A DNA stretch of 64,000 nucleotides from Lactobacillus selangorensis (GCF_001437205.1 NZ_JQAZ01000004.1:62001-126000); one strand, 5' to 3'. Positions 49,734-57,878 are shown, counted from the first letter of the stretch. The notes: generated by a model not told the origin, from the letters alone. Numbers and translations: made by a program.

Positions 49734-50745
49734 TGTTCTTCGCCTCCTCGCGTTTACGACGTAACTCTTTCAGCCGTTCGGTGCTATCAGAGAGAAGATC
49801 GGCAACTTTTCGCTGATTTTTTTCAAATTCCGCTTGTTTTTCTGCTGGCGTTTTAGCCGCAGCTTTTTCTCGTTCTGCCTTCTCGTGTTCTTTCCGTTCA
49901 GCTTCCTGCTTTGCGAGCCAATCGGGAACTTCTTCCTTGCGTGGCTGACGCCCATAAGTACGCTTAGGCGCCGAATAACTCGACTTCATTCGTTGTTCAT
50001 GTTTCTTCGCGGCTTCCTCTGCTTTAGCCACCGTGTCAATCTTCTCCTTACGGTAACCTTCAAAAACGCGTTCTAGGTACCGGTCAGCACCTTTAGCCTG
50101 AACATTGTACTTAGCAGCATATCTGATCACGAAACTGACCAGATCATCGCCAAACTCCGTTAACCATCCGGATAAATCCTCCATGGCCACTGCGTTAGGA
50201 AATCCCCACAAGTTCTGCCAGAGATCTACAGCGCCCTGTCCTTTGGCTTTCGATTCTGGGAGAGATGATTCATTAGCTGCGGTGTCATCTACGACAACAG
50301 AGTCAGTACCAGTCAAGTCAGGGTCGGTAGTAGTAAGTTCTTTATGAGCTACTACTTGAGCTTCTGGTTGGGTTACTACTTGAGCTACTTTATCTGTACT
50401 ACTTGAGCTACTTTTTTCATTCCTAGTAGCCGAAGTAGTAGCCAGTTGCTTATCCTGATACAGTTTTATGATTCGATATTGGGGCACCTTTTTTCCTTTT
50501 ATCCCCTTCACATATTCAATTAGTCCCAACTGAACTAATTCATTACGTGCTTTTTTGAGGCCGGCCTCGGATAGTCCTGTCAGACTAAGCAATGCGAAGT
50601 TTTTCATGGGAAATAGACAGTCTGACTTGCCTTCGTCGTTCGCATAGTCTAATAACTCGCGATACAGATTGTTTTGGCCGTTGGAGACATCTATTTCAAC
50701 CATTTTCAACTTACGGTATGCCCGTCGTTGTTTGAAGTAATCCAA
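49726..50745 (-). CDS. Replication initiator/replisome organiser, DnaD-like
   Basis: 339 residues. N-terminal about 1-100 is a winged-helix initiator-like domain (LFPMKNFALLSLTGLSEAGLKKARNELVQLGLI). Residues about 172-240 are a DnaD/DnaB_2 domain (LWQNLWGFPNAVAMEDLSGWL ... ADRYLERVFEGY), followed by a very charged coiled tail. Between them is a Thr/Ser-rich linker encoded by the iteron region, as in lactococcal phages where the origin lies inside the initiator gene. No helicase-loader gene follows. Confidence 0.85.
   Translation of the reverse strand: MDYFKQRRAYRKLKMVEIDVSNGQNNLYRELLDYANDEGKSDCLFPMKNFALLSLTGLSEAGLKKARNELVQLGLIEYVKGIKGKKVPQYRIIKLYQDKQLATTSATRNEKSSSSSTDKVAQVVTQPEAQVVAHKELTTTDPDLTGTDSVVVDDTAANESSLPESKAKGQGAVDLWQNLWGFPNAVAMEDLSGWLTEFGDDLVSFVIRYAAKYNVQAKGADRYLERVFEGYRKEKIDTVAKAEEAAKKHEQRMKSSYSAPKRTYGRQPRKEEVPDWLAKQEAERKEHEKAEREKAAAKTPAEKQAEFEKNQRKVADLLSDSTERLKELRRKREEAKNNA
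50350..50409. repeat. Iteron-like direct repeats inside the initiator gene (candidate origin)
   Basis: TACTACTTGAGCT occurs three times at 50350, 50374 and 50397 (spacing 24 and 23), with a degenerate copy nearby (about 50424-50440). In protein they give repeated AQVV. Candidate replication origin. Confidence 0.55.
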
Positions 50746-50760
50746 TGCTTGACCTCCTTC

Positions 50761-51588
50761 CTAGTCGATTAAATCGTCAATCGTGATGAAGTTCTTTAAC
50801 TTCTTAGTTGTTCTGCAATACTCACACGTTCCGCACGCCTCTGGCTCAATCTCTCCTGCAAGGATTTGTTGAACTCGCGGCTGATAGTCGCGTATGAACT
50901 CCATTCGTTCCTGAAACCGCTCTGGTTCGATATAGATTGCCGCATGATCAGGCGGGTCTTGCTTTGAAACGGCCATGATGAAACAGGTACAATCGACACC
51001 GAACGTTTGACGTATCAGTTCCGTGTATACGGCCATTTGAAGCACATAATCGTAGGATTCAATAAAAGACACCCACTTATGGTCTGCAATGCTCCAGAAA
51101 CGCTTATGAATATCGGCAGTGGTCTTGAGATCCACGAAGTAACCTTTATCGAGATTTAAGCAGTCGATTTTGCCCTTCCACTTCTTCCCGAACAGATCCC
51201 CTGTAACAATCACTTCTTTATCGCCTTGATACGCGTTCATGAAGAACGGGTCAGCTTCCAGAACCTCGATCATCTTGTCAGCATGCTTGTAAGGTGCTCT
51301 AAACGCACCAGACCTCGTTTGCATGGCCTCCTTATTTTCATCAACGAACTTCTCGTGAGATTCCTTTGACTCAAAATAAGAATGGATATAGTTACCGACT
51401 AACAGCGCCGTAGGATTTGAAGTTGGTTTCCAGTCCCCTTTTAGCTGTGCAAGGGCTGACGCTTCACAGGCCGCGAACCCCTTGAACAAGGAAGCCGACA
51501 TATACTGGAGATCGGTTTCTTGTGTGTAATAGTTTTCGGGGGTCAGCTTAATAAGCTGGCTGTTCAAAGATTTCTTGCTGTTCGGCAT
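50761..51588 (-). CDS. PD-(D/E)XK nuclease family protein (DUF3799/YqaJ-like recombination nuclease)
   Basis: 275 residues. The nuclease core appears as ALLVGNYIHSYFE, GKIDCLNLDKGYFVDLKTT (catalytic D..DxK), and QMAVYTELIRQTFG. C-terminal CGTCEYCRTTKK may bind an Fe-S cluster or zinc. It pairs with RecT: an exonuclease/annealase couple for phage recombination. Its start overlaps the end of the recT reading frame. Confidence 0.86.
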   Translation of the reverse strand: MPNSKKSLNSQLIKLTPENYYTQETDLQYMSASLFKGFAACEASALAQLKGDWKPTSNPTALLVGNYIHSYFESKESHEKFVDENKEAMQTRSGAFRAPYKHADKMIEVLEADPFFMNAYQGDKEVIVTGDLFGKKWKGKIDCLNLDKGYFVDLKTTADIHKRFWSIADHKWVSFIESYDYVLQMAVYTELIRQTFGVDCTCFIMAVSKQDPPDHAAIYIEPERFQERMEFIRDYQPRVQQILAGEIEPEACGTCEYCRTTKKLKNFITIDDLID

Positions 51589-52400
51589 TATCCTTGCCCC
51601 CTACCTCTTGAACCTCTTTCGGTTCGGTAACCGGTTCAGGATCACTAGCAAATGAAGCCGCAAGCTGTGTGGCCTTTGCTTCCTCGGTATCTTCAACAGA
51701 ATCGGTCACATCGACAGGTTCTGGAGATTCCTCATCGGACACAACCGCGGTCTGCATGTCAACAGTCATCGGGCCCCACTTACTCAACAAGTTGCGTAGC
51801 ACTGTCTTCAAGGCCATTGCGTCAAAGTTGGACGCCCAAACTCCAGTAGGCTTGTCCTTACCGCTCATCTTTGAGAACTGCTTGCGGTGGTCATCAATCT
51901 GCTTACGCGTCCAATAAACCGTTTTCTCGAACCCATTCACGAGTTGGAAATAACCAACATAGCCAACCGGTTGTTCCCCAGCATCACGATCTCGGAAGTT
52001 TGGTTCATACTTGATTTCCTCCGTAAGGGGGTTGAATCCTTTGAACTCATCTTCATATACCGCAATAGCGTTTAAATGCTTGTATTGGCCCGATCGCTGG
52101 GCTAACTGGATATAGCCCTTATAACCTTTGCGGTTGAGCACGGCCACCATACGGAACAATGTAGATGTAGCCTAGGTTCTGATCGACCGGTAGGTTTAAA
52201 GACGCGGCCACCATTGCAGAAGCAATTACCGTTCCCTGATCCACCTTTTGAAGTTGTTGATTTCCGTTCACAACGTTCAGCAAAGACTGAATAAACTGTG
52301 GCGCACGCTTCCCTAAAACCTCATTGAATTTGTTTTGAATCGTTGGAGATTCCACCAGCCGTTTAACTGGAGTGTTCGCAATCTGTTGTTTACTTGCCAT
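51548..52400 (-). pseudogene. recT: RecT single-strand annealing protein, interrupted by a frameshift
   Basis: The N-terminal frame (52400 to 52119) reads ... NLGYIYIVPYGGRAQPQ, then shifts. The C-terminal frame continues GYKGYIQLAQRSGQYKHLNAIAVYEDEF ... to 51548. RecT proteins normally read AQPQ-x-GYKGY here, so about two bases are missing near 52127 (one residue lost). Without a shift the product stops after 93 residues. The C-terminal region after about residue 205 is acidic. Either inactivated, recoded, or a sequencing error. Confidence 0.82.
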
Positions 52401-52831
52401 TACTCTTCGCCTCCGTTTGCTTCGTCGTCCAATTCTTCGAGCTCTTCACGTCCGAGCTGCTCATAACCGCAGATCTCTCGCAAGGCCTCTTCTGACTCGC
52501 GATTGGTAAATACGATCAGTTTGCCGCTCTTAGACAGGCACGCATAAACCTTCTTGCCGTCCGGCGTATAGGCCTCACACGCTCCTCGCTTCTCGATCAG
52601 ATACTCAAGGGGATTTATCCAGAACCCGTCTTGTTCGTAGTTAGAAGCGATAAGATCGCCATTGTCACTCGTCTGATAGTAGACATTGTCGAAGTTGATC
52701 TCATAACCCTTCCAGTCCCCGATGTTCTCGGATTGGTTCCGCTCTTGTTCTTCTGGTTCTTCCACGCTTGAAAGGTCGCGTGTCGCTTCGTGTTCAAGCA
52801 TTTGGTCGTAGCTGTACTCAACTAAACCCAT
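52400..52831 (-). CDS. Phage protein of unknown function upstream of recT
   Basis: 143 residues from ATG 52831 (SD AAGGAGG). Acidic at both ends, with a central folded part (DWKGYEINFDNVYYQTSDNG ... YTPDGKKVYACLSKSGKL). Not recognised. Overlaps recT by 1 base, so co-expressed with the recombination genes. Confidence 0.65.
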   Translation of the reverse strand: MGLVEYSYDQMLEHEATRDLSSVEEPEEQERNQSENIGDWKGYEINFDNVYYQTSDNGDLIASNYEQDGFWINPLEYLIEKRGACEAYTPDGKKVYACLSKSGKLIVFTNRESEEALREICGYEQLGREELEELDDEANGGEE

Positions 52832-52894
52832 CTTGTTTTCCTCCTTGCTTGTGATAAGATAGAGGTACAAATATTTTTGAAAATATTCTACTGT

Positions 52895-53041
52895 CTATCG
52901 CTCGTGGTTCCCGCCATGAGCGATTTTTTTGTACACTCTTTTCTCGACTGTCTCGCCGTGCTTCTCGATTGATACCGTGTCGGCGATCATCATGACCACT
53001 CCGACAAGGCTCATGCCGGCTACAATGCTGACTTGGATCAT
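52895..53041 (-). CDS. Small single-pass membrane protein
   Basis: 48 residues. N-terminal hydrophobic helix (VSIVAGMSLVGVVMMIADTV), then a charged tail (EKHGETVEKRVYKK). Its ATG overlaps the upstream stop (ATGA). Function unknown. Confidence 0.55.
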   Translation of the reverse strand: MIQVSIVAGMSLVGVVMMIADTVSIEKHGETVEKRVYKKIAHGGNHER

Positions 53042-53256
53042 ACCGTCAACGCCGCTTTTGTGTTGAGGGTTTTTCTGATCGCGTTCATCTGCTCGTCGGC
53101 ACGGTTGCGCTTGCGGATCTGTTCGTTGACGTAGGCGATGTCTAAGTCACGGCCTGTTGCTCGTGCTCGGTTGCGCTCGTTGATGAGTGCCCGGTCGGCG
53201 CGGTTATGCTCTTTTGCTGCTTCGATAAATGAAGCTTCAAGAATGCTCATTTTCAT
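53038..53256 (-). CDS. Small helical phage protein
   Basis: 72 residues from ATG 53256 (SD AGGAGG). Arg/Asn/Ala-rich (ERNRARATGRDLDIAYVNEQ), probably coiled coil. Unknown function in the early region. Confidence 0.58.
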   Translation of the reverse strand: MKMSILEASFIEAAKEHNRADRALINERNRARATGRDLDIAYVNEQIRKRNRADEQMNAIRKTLNTKAALTV

Positions 53257-53267
53257 GATTTTTCCTC

Positions 53268-53585
53268 CTAAAAATATCGTTGATTGTCGGCGATCCACTT
53301 CTCGACCGCCTTGCGTGAGTACACGATTCGACTGCCCTTAAGCATGTATGGGAAACCATGCTGCGTGGCGAAAAGCTCATCGACACTGCCCGGGTCGCAA
53401 TGGAGCACCTCTTTGGCAAGCGTCTTCTTGTCAAGCAGCTCATCGTGCTGGTACTCCTCGGAAAAGACCTGCTTGACGATCTTCTTGATCGTATCGGCCA
53501 ACATGTTTGATACCTGTTTAGCGATAAGATTCATCAGACCGTTTTGGGTCTCTTCGTCTGGTTTAAGCTGTAATACTGATGACAT
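53268..53585 (-). CDS. Phage DNA-binding protein, DUF771/excisionase-like
   Basis: 105 residues. N-terminal helix, then a C-terminal winged-helix (LDKKTLAKEVLHCDPGSVDEL ... FPYMLKGSRIVYSRKAVEKWI) of the type used by excisionases and DUF771 proteins. First in the early-lytic string after the lysogeny switch, so an excisionase or early regulator role is plausible. Confidence 0.68.
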   Translation of the reverse strand: MSSVLQLKPDEETQNGLMNLIAKQVSNMLADTIKKIVKQVFSEEYQHDELLDKKTLAKEVLHCDPGSVDELFATQHGFPYMLKGSRIVYSRKAVEKWIADNQRYF

Positions 53586-53597
53586 TGTGCTTACCTC

Positions 53598-54086
53598 CTA
53601 TAAGGCTTCGTTCATGCTGTCGGCGCCAATGCTTGCCATTGCGCTGACTACGAACAAACTGTCGAACTTGGATTCCGAATAGATTCTCAAAATGCACTTT
53701 TGAAGCTCACTAAACTCGTCCGAGGTCTTTTTACTTTTTGATAGCAACTCGCGTGCCCTCTTACGGGCCTCGCTCACTGAAAGTTCATTACTATCAATCG
53801 CAGCCAATCGTGACTGTGGATCATCGTTGTATTCGTTGCTGTTGTCCAACAGATCAATCTGCGAGAAATACGAAGCAACAACGAACCTGAATCTCACATC
53901 GTCCAGTGCTTCCGACAACTCCCTTAGTCTTTCATCTGGAATCCCACGGTTCGGGTTCAAGAAGTTAGAAATATTAGAAGGCGTCGTATGAATGAAATGC
54001 GCTAGTTGATCCTTAGTTAGTTGCTGCCGGTCGATCGCTTTTTGAAGCTCGACTTTGACAGCTTGTAAATCTACCAATTCGATCAC
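53598..54086 (-). CDS. HTH regulator near the lysogeny switch
   Basis: 162 residues from GTG 54086. XRE-like HTH in the first 55 residues (LTKDQLAHFIHTTPSNISNFLNPNRGIPDERL), followed by a helical C-terminal part. The longer frame to 54164 is rejected because its first codons are a TTGACA-17-TCATAA promoter. It may tune early lytic genes with Cro. Confidence 0.72.
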   Translation of the reverse strand: MIELVDLQAVKVELQKAIDRQQLTKDQLAHFIHTTPSNISNFLNPNRGIPDERLRELSEALDDVRFRFVVASYFSQIDLLDNSNEYNDDPQSRLAAIDSNELSVSEARKRARELLSKSKKTSDEFSELQKCILRIYSESKFDSLFVVSAMASIGADSMNEAL

Positions 54087-54135
54087 GGTCTTTCTTTTTG
54101 TGAAGGGGAAAAACACCCTTTCACGATTTGTAGTT

Positions 54136-54164
54136 TTATGATTAGTACATGTTCGACCTGTCAA
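54136..54164 (-). promoter_or_regulatory. Promoter of the 53598-54086 regulator
   Basis: TTGACA (54159-54164), 17 bases, TCATAA (54136-54141) on the minus strand, starting in the last codons of cro. The spacer holds GTACTAAT, a half of the switch operator motif. Confidence 0.68.
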
Positions 54165-54367
54165 ATACTACTATTAGTATTTTCAAGGGGACGCAAAAGG
54201 TCATCGGTTGTTACACCAAGGATTTGAGAAAGCTTGATGATTGTTTTCACAGATCCTACACGTCTGCCAGTTTCCAACGATTGAATCATCGTTATTGAAA
54301 TACCAGACTTATCAGCAAGCTGTTCTTGGGTCATTCCGCGCTTTTCACGGATTCTTTTTAATTCCAT
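54161..54367 (-). CDS. Cro-like repressor
   Basis: 68 residues, single XRE HTH (MTQEQLADKSGISITMIQSLETGRR). Divergent from the CI-like gene across a 143-base region with several operators. SD AGGGGGG. First gene of the lytic transcript. Confidence 0.83.
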   Translation of the reverse strand: MELKRIREKRGMTQEQLADKSGISITMIQSLETGRRVGSVKTIIKLSQILGVTTDDLLRPLENTNSSI

Positions 54368-54400
54368 TTATCAGCCCCCCTTTCTCAACCCTATGTACAT

Positions 54401-54487
54401 ATAGCAATACTACTAATGGTACAAGTCAATACTAATAGTACAAATAATTGAACTATTTTTGCGTTTACTCATAGTACAAGCTATAAT
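54401..54487. promoter_or_regulatory. Lysogeny switch: divergent promoters and shared operators
   Basis: Leftward promoter TTGACT (54424-54429)-17-TGCTAT (54401-54406) and rightward TTGCGT (54459-54464)-17-TATAAT (54482-54487). Copies of ACTAATAGTAC-type operators occur at about 54410-54420, 54429-54441 and 54467-54477, with a further palindromic copy at about 54168-54178 inside cro. CI and Cro probably compete for them. Confidence 0.75.
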
Positions 54488-54510
54488 GCTAATCATGGAG
54501 GTGTTTTCAG

Positions 54511-54849
54511 ATGACTACCGGTCAAAGAATTGCTTATCTTAGAAAAAGAAACTCAATGACCCAACCAATGCTTGCGGAAAAAATGAATGTAAGCCAAAGC
54601 ACTGTTACAAGTTGGGAAACCGATAGACGCAATGTTGGAAATGAAGATTTGGTTAAACTAGCAGACCTTTTTCATGTAACAACAGATTATATTTTGGGCC
54701 ATAACGTTAAGCTAGATGAAAATGTAACGGTTGCCGCCCATCTCGATGGCGAATTAAAAGATATGGACGCAGAGACTCAGCAAGAAATTCACGAATATAT
54801 CGAATTTAAAAAAGCCCAATACGCAAAAAAACATAGCCAAAAGGATTGA
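54511..54849 (+). CDS. CI-like phage repressor (short, XRE)
   Basis: 112 residues. HTH at about 5-55 (MTQPMLAEKMNVSQSTVTSWETDRR), then a short helical tail. It lacks a peptidase autocleavage domain, so induction probably relies on the ImmA-like partner encoded 6 bases downstream. Transcribed rightward, opposite to Cro. Confidence 0.87.
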   Translation: MTTGQRIAYLRKRNSMTQPMLAEKMNVSQSTVTSWETDRRNVGNEDLVKLADLFHVTTDYILGHNVKLDENVTVAAHLDGELKDMDAETQQEIHEYIEFKKAQYAKKHSQKD

Positions 54850-54855
54850 TGTTGA

Positions 54856-55257
54856 ATGAACGATATTGAAGAATTGATTTCTCAGTATCCGCAGATTTCT
54901 TTTTCTTTTGAGCCTATGCCTGATCGTATGGGCGGAATAACACTTGGAAACGAGATCACAATAAACTCGAATTTATCCCCTAGATTGCAGCTTCAGTGGC
55001 TATATGAGGAATTAGGACACATCATGACTACCACTGGAGACATCAGCGAATATGATTCATTGAGCAATCTCGTTCAAGAAAAAGAAGCACGAGTTTGGGG
55101 AATGAAACATCACGTTCCCTTCTATAAAATAAAAAAAGCATCTAAAGAAGATGTCGACGATGATTATGAAGTGGCCGAAGAATTGGGAGTTCAGGTTGAC
55201 TATTTGCACGAAGTCGGATCTGCTTACGGCCTCAAATATAAGCATTTAGACGAATAA
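54856..55257 (+). CDS. ImmA/IrrE-like metallopeptidase
   Basis: 133 residues, zinc-peptidase motif LYEELGHIMTTTGDI (EExGH variant usual in phage ImmA proteins), then KEARVWGMKHHVPFYKIKKA. Such proteins cleave the adjacent short CI repressor on DNA damage, releasing the prophage. Start SD is weak. Confidence 0.87.
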   Translation: MNDIEELISQYPQISFSFEPMPDRMGGITLGNEITINSNLSPRLQLQWLYEELGHIMTTTGDISEYDSLSNLVQEKEARVWGMKHHVPFYKIKKASKEDVDDDYEVAEELGVQVDYLHEVGSAYGLKYKHLDE

Positions 55258-55312
55258 AATACCGTCCAGATCCTGATGACGTTAAAAGCTGATAATTTTG
55301 GAGGAATTATAA

Positions 55313-55711
55313 ATGAAAAAGATCTACTTATTTTTTGCGGTTCTGTTTATGGGAGTTGGCCTTGCAGCTTGTGGATCAAGTAGCCAAAATGCAAACGAAA
55401 ACCGAATTGGCTATAAGGTGTCATCAAGCCTAAAAGAGGACAAAAACGGATTCTATCGAAGTGGGCAAGCTTTGCTTTCGGTCAATGACAAAAAGAAGGT
55501 CGTTTCAGCCACCTTTCCGTTTAAAAAGGACTCGTCCGCAATAGCAGAAGATAGCGCACTCGACTACTATCGCAAGGTAACTCAACCAGATCTAAAACAC
55601 GTATCTGGGTCGGTATACTACTCGAAGAAAGTCCAAAAATACTATCACGTTGACGCAGAACAACAATCTGACGGACGCATTGTAAGAGCATCGGTCTACG
55701 CCGGGAAATAA
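55313..55711 (+). CDS. Prophage lipoprotein 1 (candidate superinfection exclusion)
   Basis: 132 residues. Lipoprotein signal (YLFFAVLFMGVGLAACG; lipobox LAAC, Cys about 20), mature domain with Tyr/Lys-rich beta strands (GSVYYSKKVQKYYHVDAEQQ). SD GGAGGAAT. Lies between immunity genes and integrase, where Sie/Ltp lipoproteins that block DNA injection sit in lactococcal and streptococcal prophages. Function inferred from position and topology only. Confidence 0.7.
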   Translation: MKKIYLFFAVLFMGVGLAACGSSSQNANENRIGYKVSSSLKEDKNGFYRSGQALLSVNDKKKVVSATFPFKKDSSAIAEDSALDYYRKVTQPDLKHVSGSVYYSKKVQKYYHVDAEQQSDGRIVRASVYAGK

Positions 55712-55734
55712 CCACCAAAAAAGGAGAAATGAAA

Positions 55735-56460
55735 ATGAAAAAATATTGGGTTTTTGTTCTGGGGGTTTTGCTTGCATTTGGATTGACTGGGTGTGCATCA
55801 CAGAAAACAGCAAAGACAGCCTTGTCATCGAAAGACGCTTTTACAGCTAATCAATATGGAATGGCAACAATCACTGGAAAAACGAATCCTAACTACATTA
55901 TTCAAGCTGACGGAACCCAAAAAACGACGGCGGATTCAAAGGGAAAGTTTACGTTTCAATATATACTTGTTGGTTCTTCAAAAAAGAAGCTCACCCTGTC
56001 GGCGATTAAAAGTGTAACAAGCAAATCGACTAAAAAATCGAAAACGATTTATGTGGAACCCAACGCAAAAACGAAGCAACAGGCAGAAAGCTCACGGGCG
56101 GCTTCTGAATCAGAAAAGGCCGTTTCTAAGCACGATGAATCTGCATTGGCGGATAATTACACTGCTTTCCAAACCGAACTAACGGACACAATAAGCGGTT
56201 CTGACGGAACCTTAAAGGACATAAAAGTGGCTGCAATCAAAGATAACGTGCCGAACTCCGTGACCTTCATTCTTGATGATTCGATATACACAGCATCAAA
56301 GAGCGATCAGGACATGGTTGCACGCAGTTCTTACAGTGCCGTGAAACGATTATCCAATAAATATGGATATGACATGCCGATCGTTTATATAAAAGATGAA
56401 AGTGGCGATACAATCGCTAAAACGAACTTCATGCACACTAAAATGAATTTAAAAGATTAA
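55735..56460 (+). CDS. Prophage lipoprotein 2 (candidate superinfection exclusion)
   Basis: 241 residues from the second ATG (SD AAGGAG, 8-base spacing). Lipobox LTGC (Cys about 20). Residues about 40-115 form an Ig-like beta domain (ATITGKTNPNYIIQADGTQK), then a Ser/Ala/Glu linker and a C-terminal domain (about 140-241). Follows lipoprotein 1 and is probably expressed in lysogens with CI. Confidence 0.7.
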   Translation: MKKYWVFVLGVLLAFGLTGCASQKTAKTALSSKDAFTANQYGMATITGKTNPNYIIQADGTQKTTADSKGKFTFQYILVGSSKKKLTLSAIKSVTSKSTKKSKTIYVEPNAKTKQQAESSRAASESEKAVSKHDESALADNYTAFQTELTDTISGSDGTLKDIKVAAIKDNVPNSVTFILDDSIYTASKSDQDMVARSSYSAVKRLSNKYGYDMPIVYIKDESGDTIAKTNFMHTKMNLKD

Positions 56461-56465
56461 ATCAG

Positions 56466-56509
56466 CACCCCCACTGGTGTTTAAACGGGTTCGATTCCCG
56501 CGGAGGGAC
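56466..56509 (+). ncRNA. tRNA-like 3'-end fragment
   Basis: CGGG-TTCGATT-CCCG (56486-56500) is a canonical T arm followed by CGGAGGGA like an acceptor 3' strand. Upstream only a CACC..GGTG hairpin is found and no matching 5' acceptor. A relic or tRNA-like element; possibly the trace of an ancestral attachment site. Confidence 0.35.
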
Positions 56510-56510
56510 T

Positions 56511-56533
56511 GCCCACTTTGGGCTTTTATTTTT
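56511..56533 (+). terminator. Terminator after lipoprotein 2
   Basis: GCCCA / TGGGC stem followed by TTTTATTTTT, before the integrase gene. Confidence 0.75.
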
Positions 56534-56616
56534 AGTCGTAAATCGAACATATGTTTGAATTTGTAGGCCGAAAGTTCACAAATTAAGGAGGATAAAATAT
56601 AAGAAAATGGACGCCA

Positions 56617-57816
56617 ATGAAGAAGCATCCCGGTGTTTACAGCTACACCACGGTCAAGGGGACGAGATACGGCGTAAGGCGAGGATTCAAAAATAGTGAA
56701 GGAAAGCGCGACGAGTTCACAAGAAGTGGTCTGTCGTCTTGGCGTGAGGCCGATATGGTGCTCAAGTCCTTTGAGGCCAAAATTGCCAGAGGTGAGGTTG
56801 GAACCGTCGTAACTGGTAAGATCTCGCTCGATGAGTGGTACGGGCGAGTCAAGAAGCGCAATATCGAACTGGGAGTCTGGCGTAAGTCCACGGTCGACTC
56901 GAAGGACTACAATTACAGCAAGCACATAAGCCCGCGCTTTGGCAGAACGGCCTTAAACGATCTAAACCGCAACGAATACCAACGTTTCATTGATGGGCTT
57001 ATCAAGCAAGGCTTCGCTTATCGAACGATCGTGACGATTGATTCGGTGACACAGATGCTTCTGAACCGAGCTGAAAACGAGGACATCATCGCCAAAAATA
57101 AACTGCGTAAAATTGCGATCGATGGTGGAAAGGATCCCGCGGATCAGTCGCTTGAAGTCGAGGAATATCGCACTTACATGGAGACTGCCGAAAAGATGTT
57201 GGACCGCTATCAGATCGCAATCTTATACATGCTGACGCTCGGTGAGCGACGTGAGGAACTCTGCGGGTTGAAGTATAACTCCTTCGAGTTTTCCACAGAT
57301 GAATCCACAGGCGAGGAAGTCTGCGCGATCACCTTTGATGAAGCACGCACTGTCGCACAGCCAGAAGGCGGCCCATTAAAAACAAGGGCCAGTTATAGAA
57401 CGATCTATGTCAAGGGGGATATAATTGACCTGATTCGCTACGCGATCCTCACATCGAAGAATATCTGTCGCAAGTACCACCGTGAGGTCAAGGACGATAG
57501 CTTTCTCTTCGTCGCAGAGAAAACGGGCATCCCGATTTATCCTGCTTATGCTAACGTCATGATGAGGCGTGTCTCAAAGGCGTGTGGGATAAAGGTACAT
57601 CCGCACATGCTGCGGCATTACTTTGCGACGACGGCACGCGATGACAAGCTCCCGTCAATGGCCGTTATGCACTGGCTGGGACACCAAAACATCTCGATGA
57701 CAAACTCGTATACACGTCCAAGCAAGCGCGGCGCGTTGAAAGTGATCGACGGGATCCAGGGTACTATACTGGACGGCGTTCCGACCACGAATAACGATCT
57801 TGACGGTACAAACTAG
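56617..57816 (+). CDS. int: Tyrosine-type phage integrase
   Basis: 399 residues. Catalytic residues seen: Arg in LTLGERREELCGL, HPHMLRHYFATTA (His-x-x-Arg), the His in WLGHQNIS and Tyr in MTNSYTRP. N-terminal arm-binding and SAM-like core-binding domains precede. Only SD is AAGGAGG at 56585-56591; the codon at a 7-base distance is ATA (56599) in frame, giving an extra IRKWTP. The ATG at 56617 is 25 bases from it. The gene lies 131 bases from the attachment core within rplL. Confidence 0.93.
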   Translation: MKKHPGVYSYTTVKGTRYGVRRGFKNSEGKRDEFTRSGLSSWREADMVLKSFEAKIARGEVGTVVTGKISLDEWYGRVKKRNIELGVWRKSTVDSKDYNYSKHISPRFGRTALNDLNRNEYQRFIDGLIKQGFAYRTIVTIDSVTQMLLNRAENEDIIAKNKLRKIAIDGGKDPADQSLEVEEYRTYMETAEKMLDRYQIAILYMLTLGERREELCGLKYNSFEFSTDESTGEEVCAITFDEARTVAQPEGGPLKTRASYRTIYVKGDIIDLIRYAILTSKNICRKYHREVKDDSFLFVAEKTGIPIYPAYANVMMRRVSKACGIKVHPHMLRHYFATTARDDKLPSMAVMHWLGHQNISMTNSYTRPSKRGALKVIDGIQGTILDGVPTTNNDLDGTN

Positions 57817-57836
57817 TTTGTACCGTATCGGTACCG
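57803..57836. promoter_or_regulatory. Palindromic integrase arm-site candidate, right
   Basis: 57803-57826 is a perfect 24-bp palindrome (ACGGTACAAACT and its complement) covering the int stop codon. Its right half plus 10 bases repeats the left-end site at 19402. Confidence 0.65.
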
Positions 57837-57878
57837 CCAAATTGTCCCGCTCTATCTCCTTCTATCCATTTTGGAGAC

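Noticed and set aside
54087-54164. Upstream start of the 53598 regulator
   Set aside because: Those codons coincide with a -35/-10 promoter and there is no SD; the downstream GTG fits the HTH domain start better.
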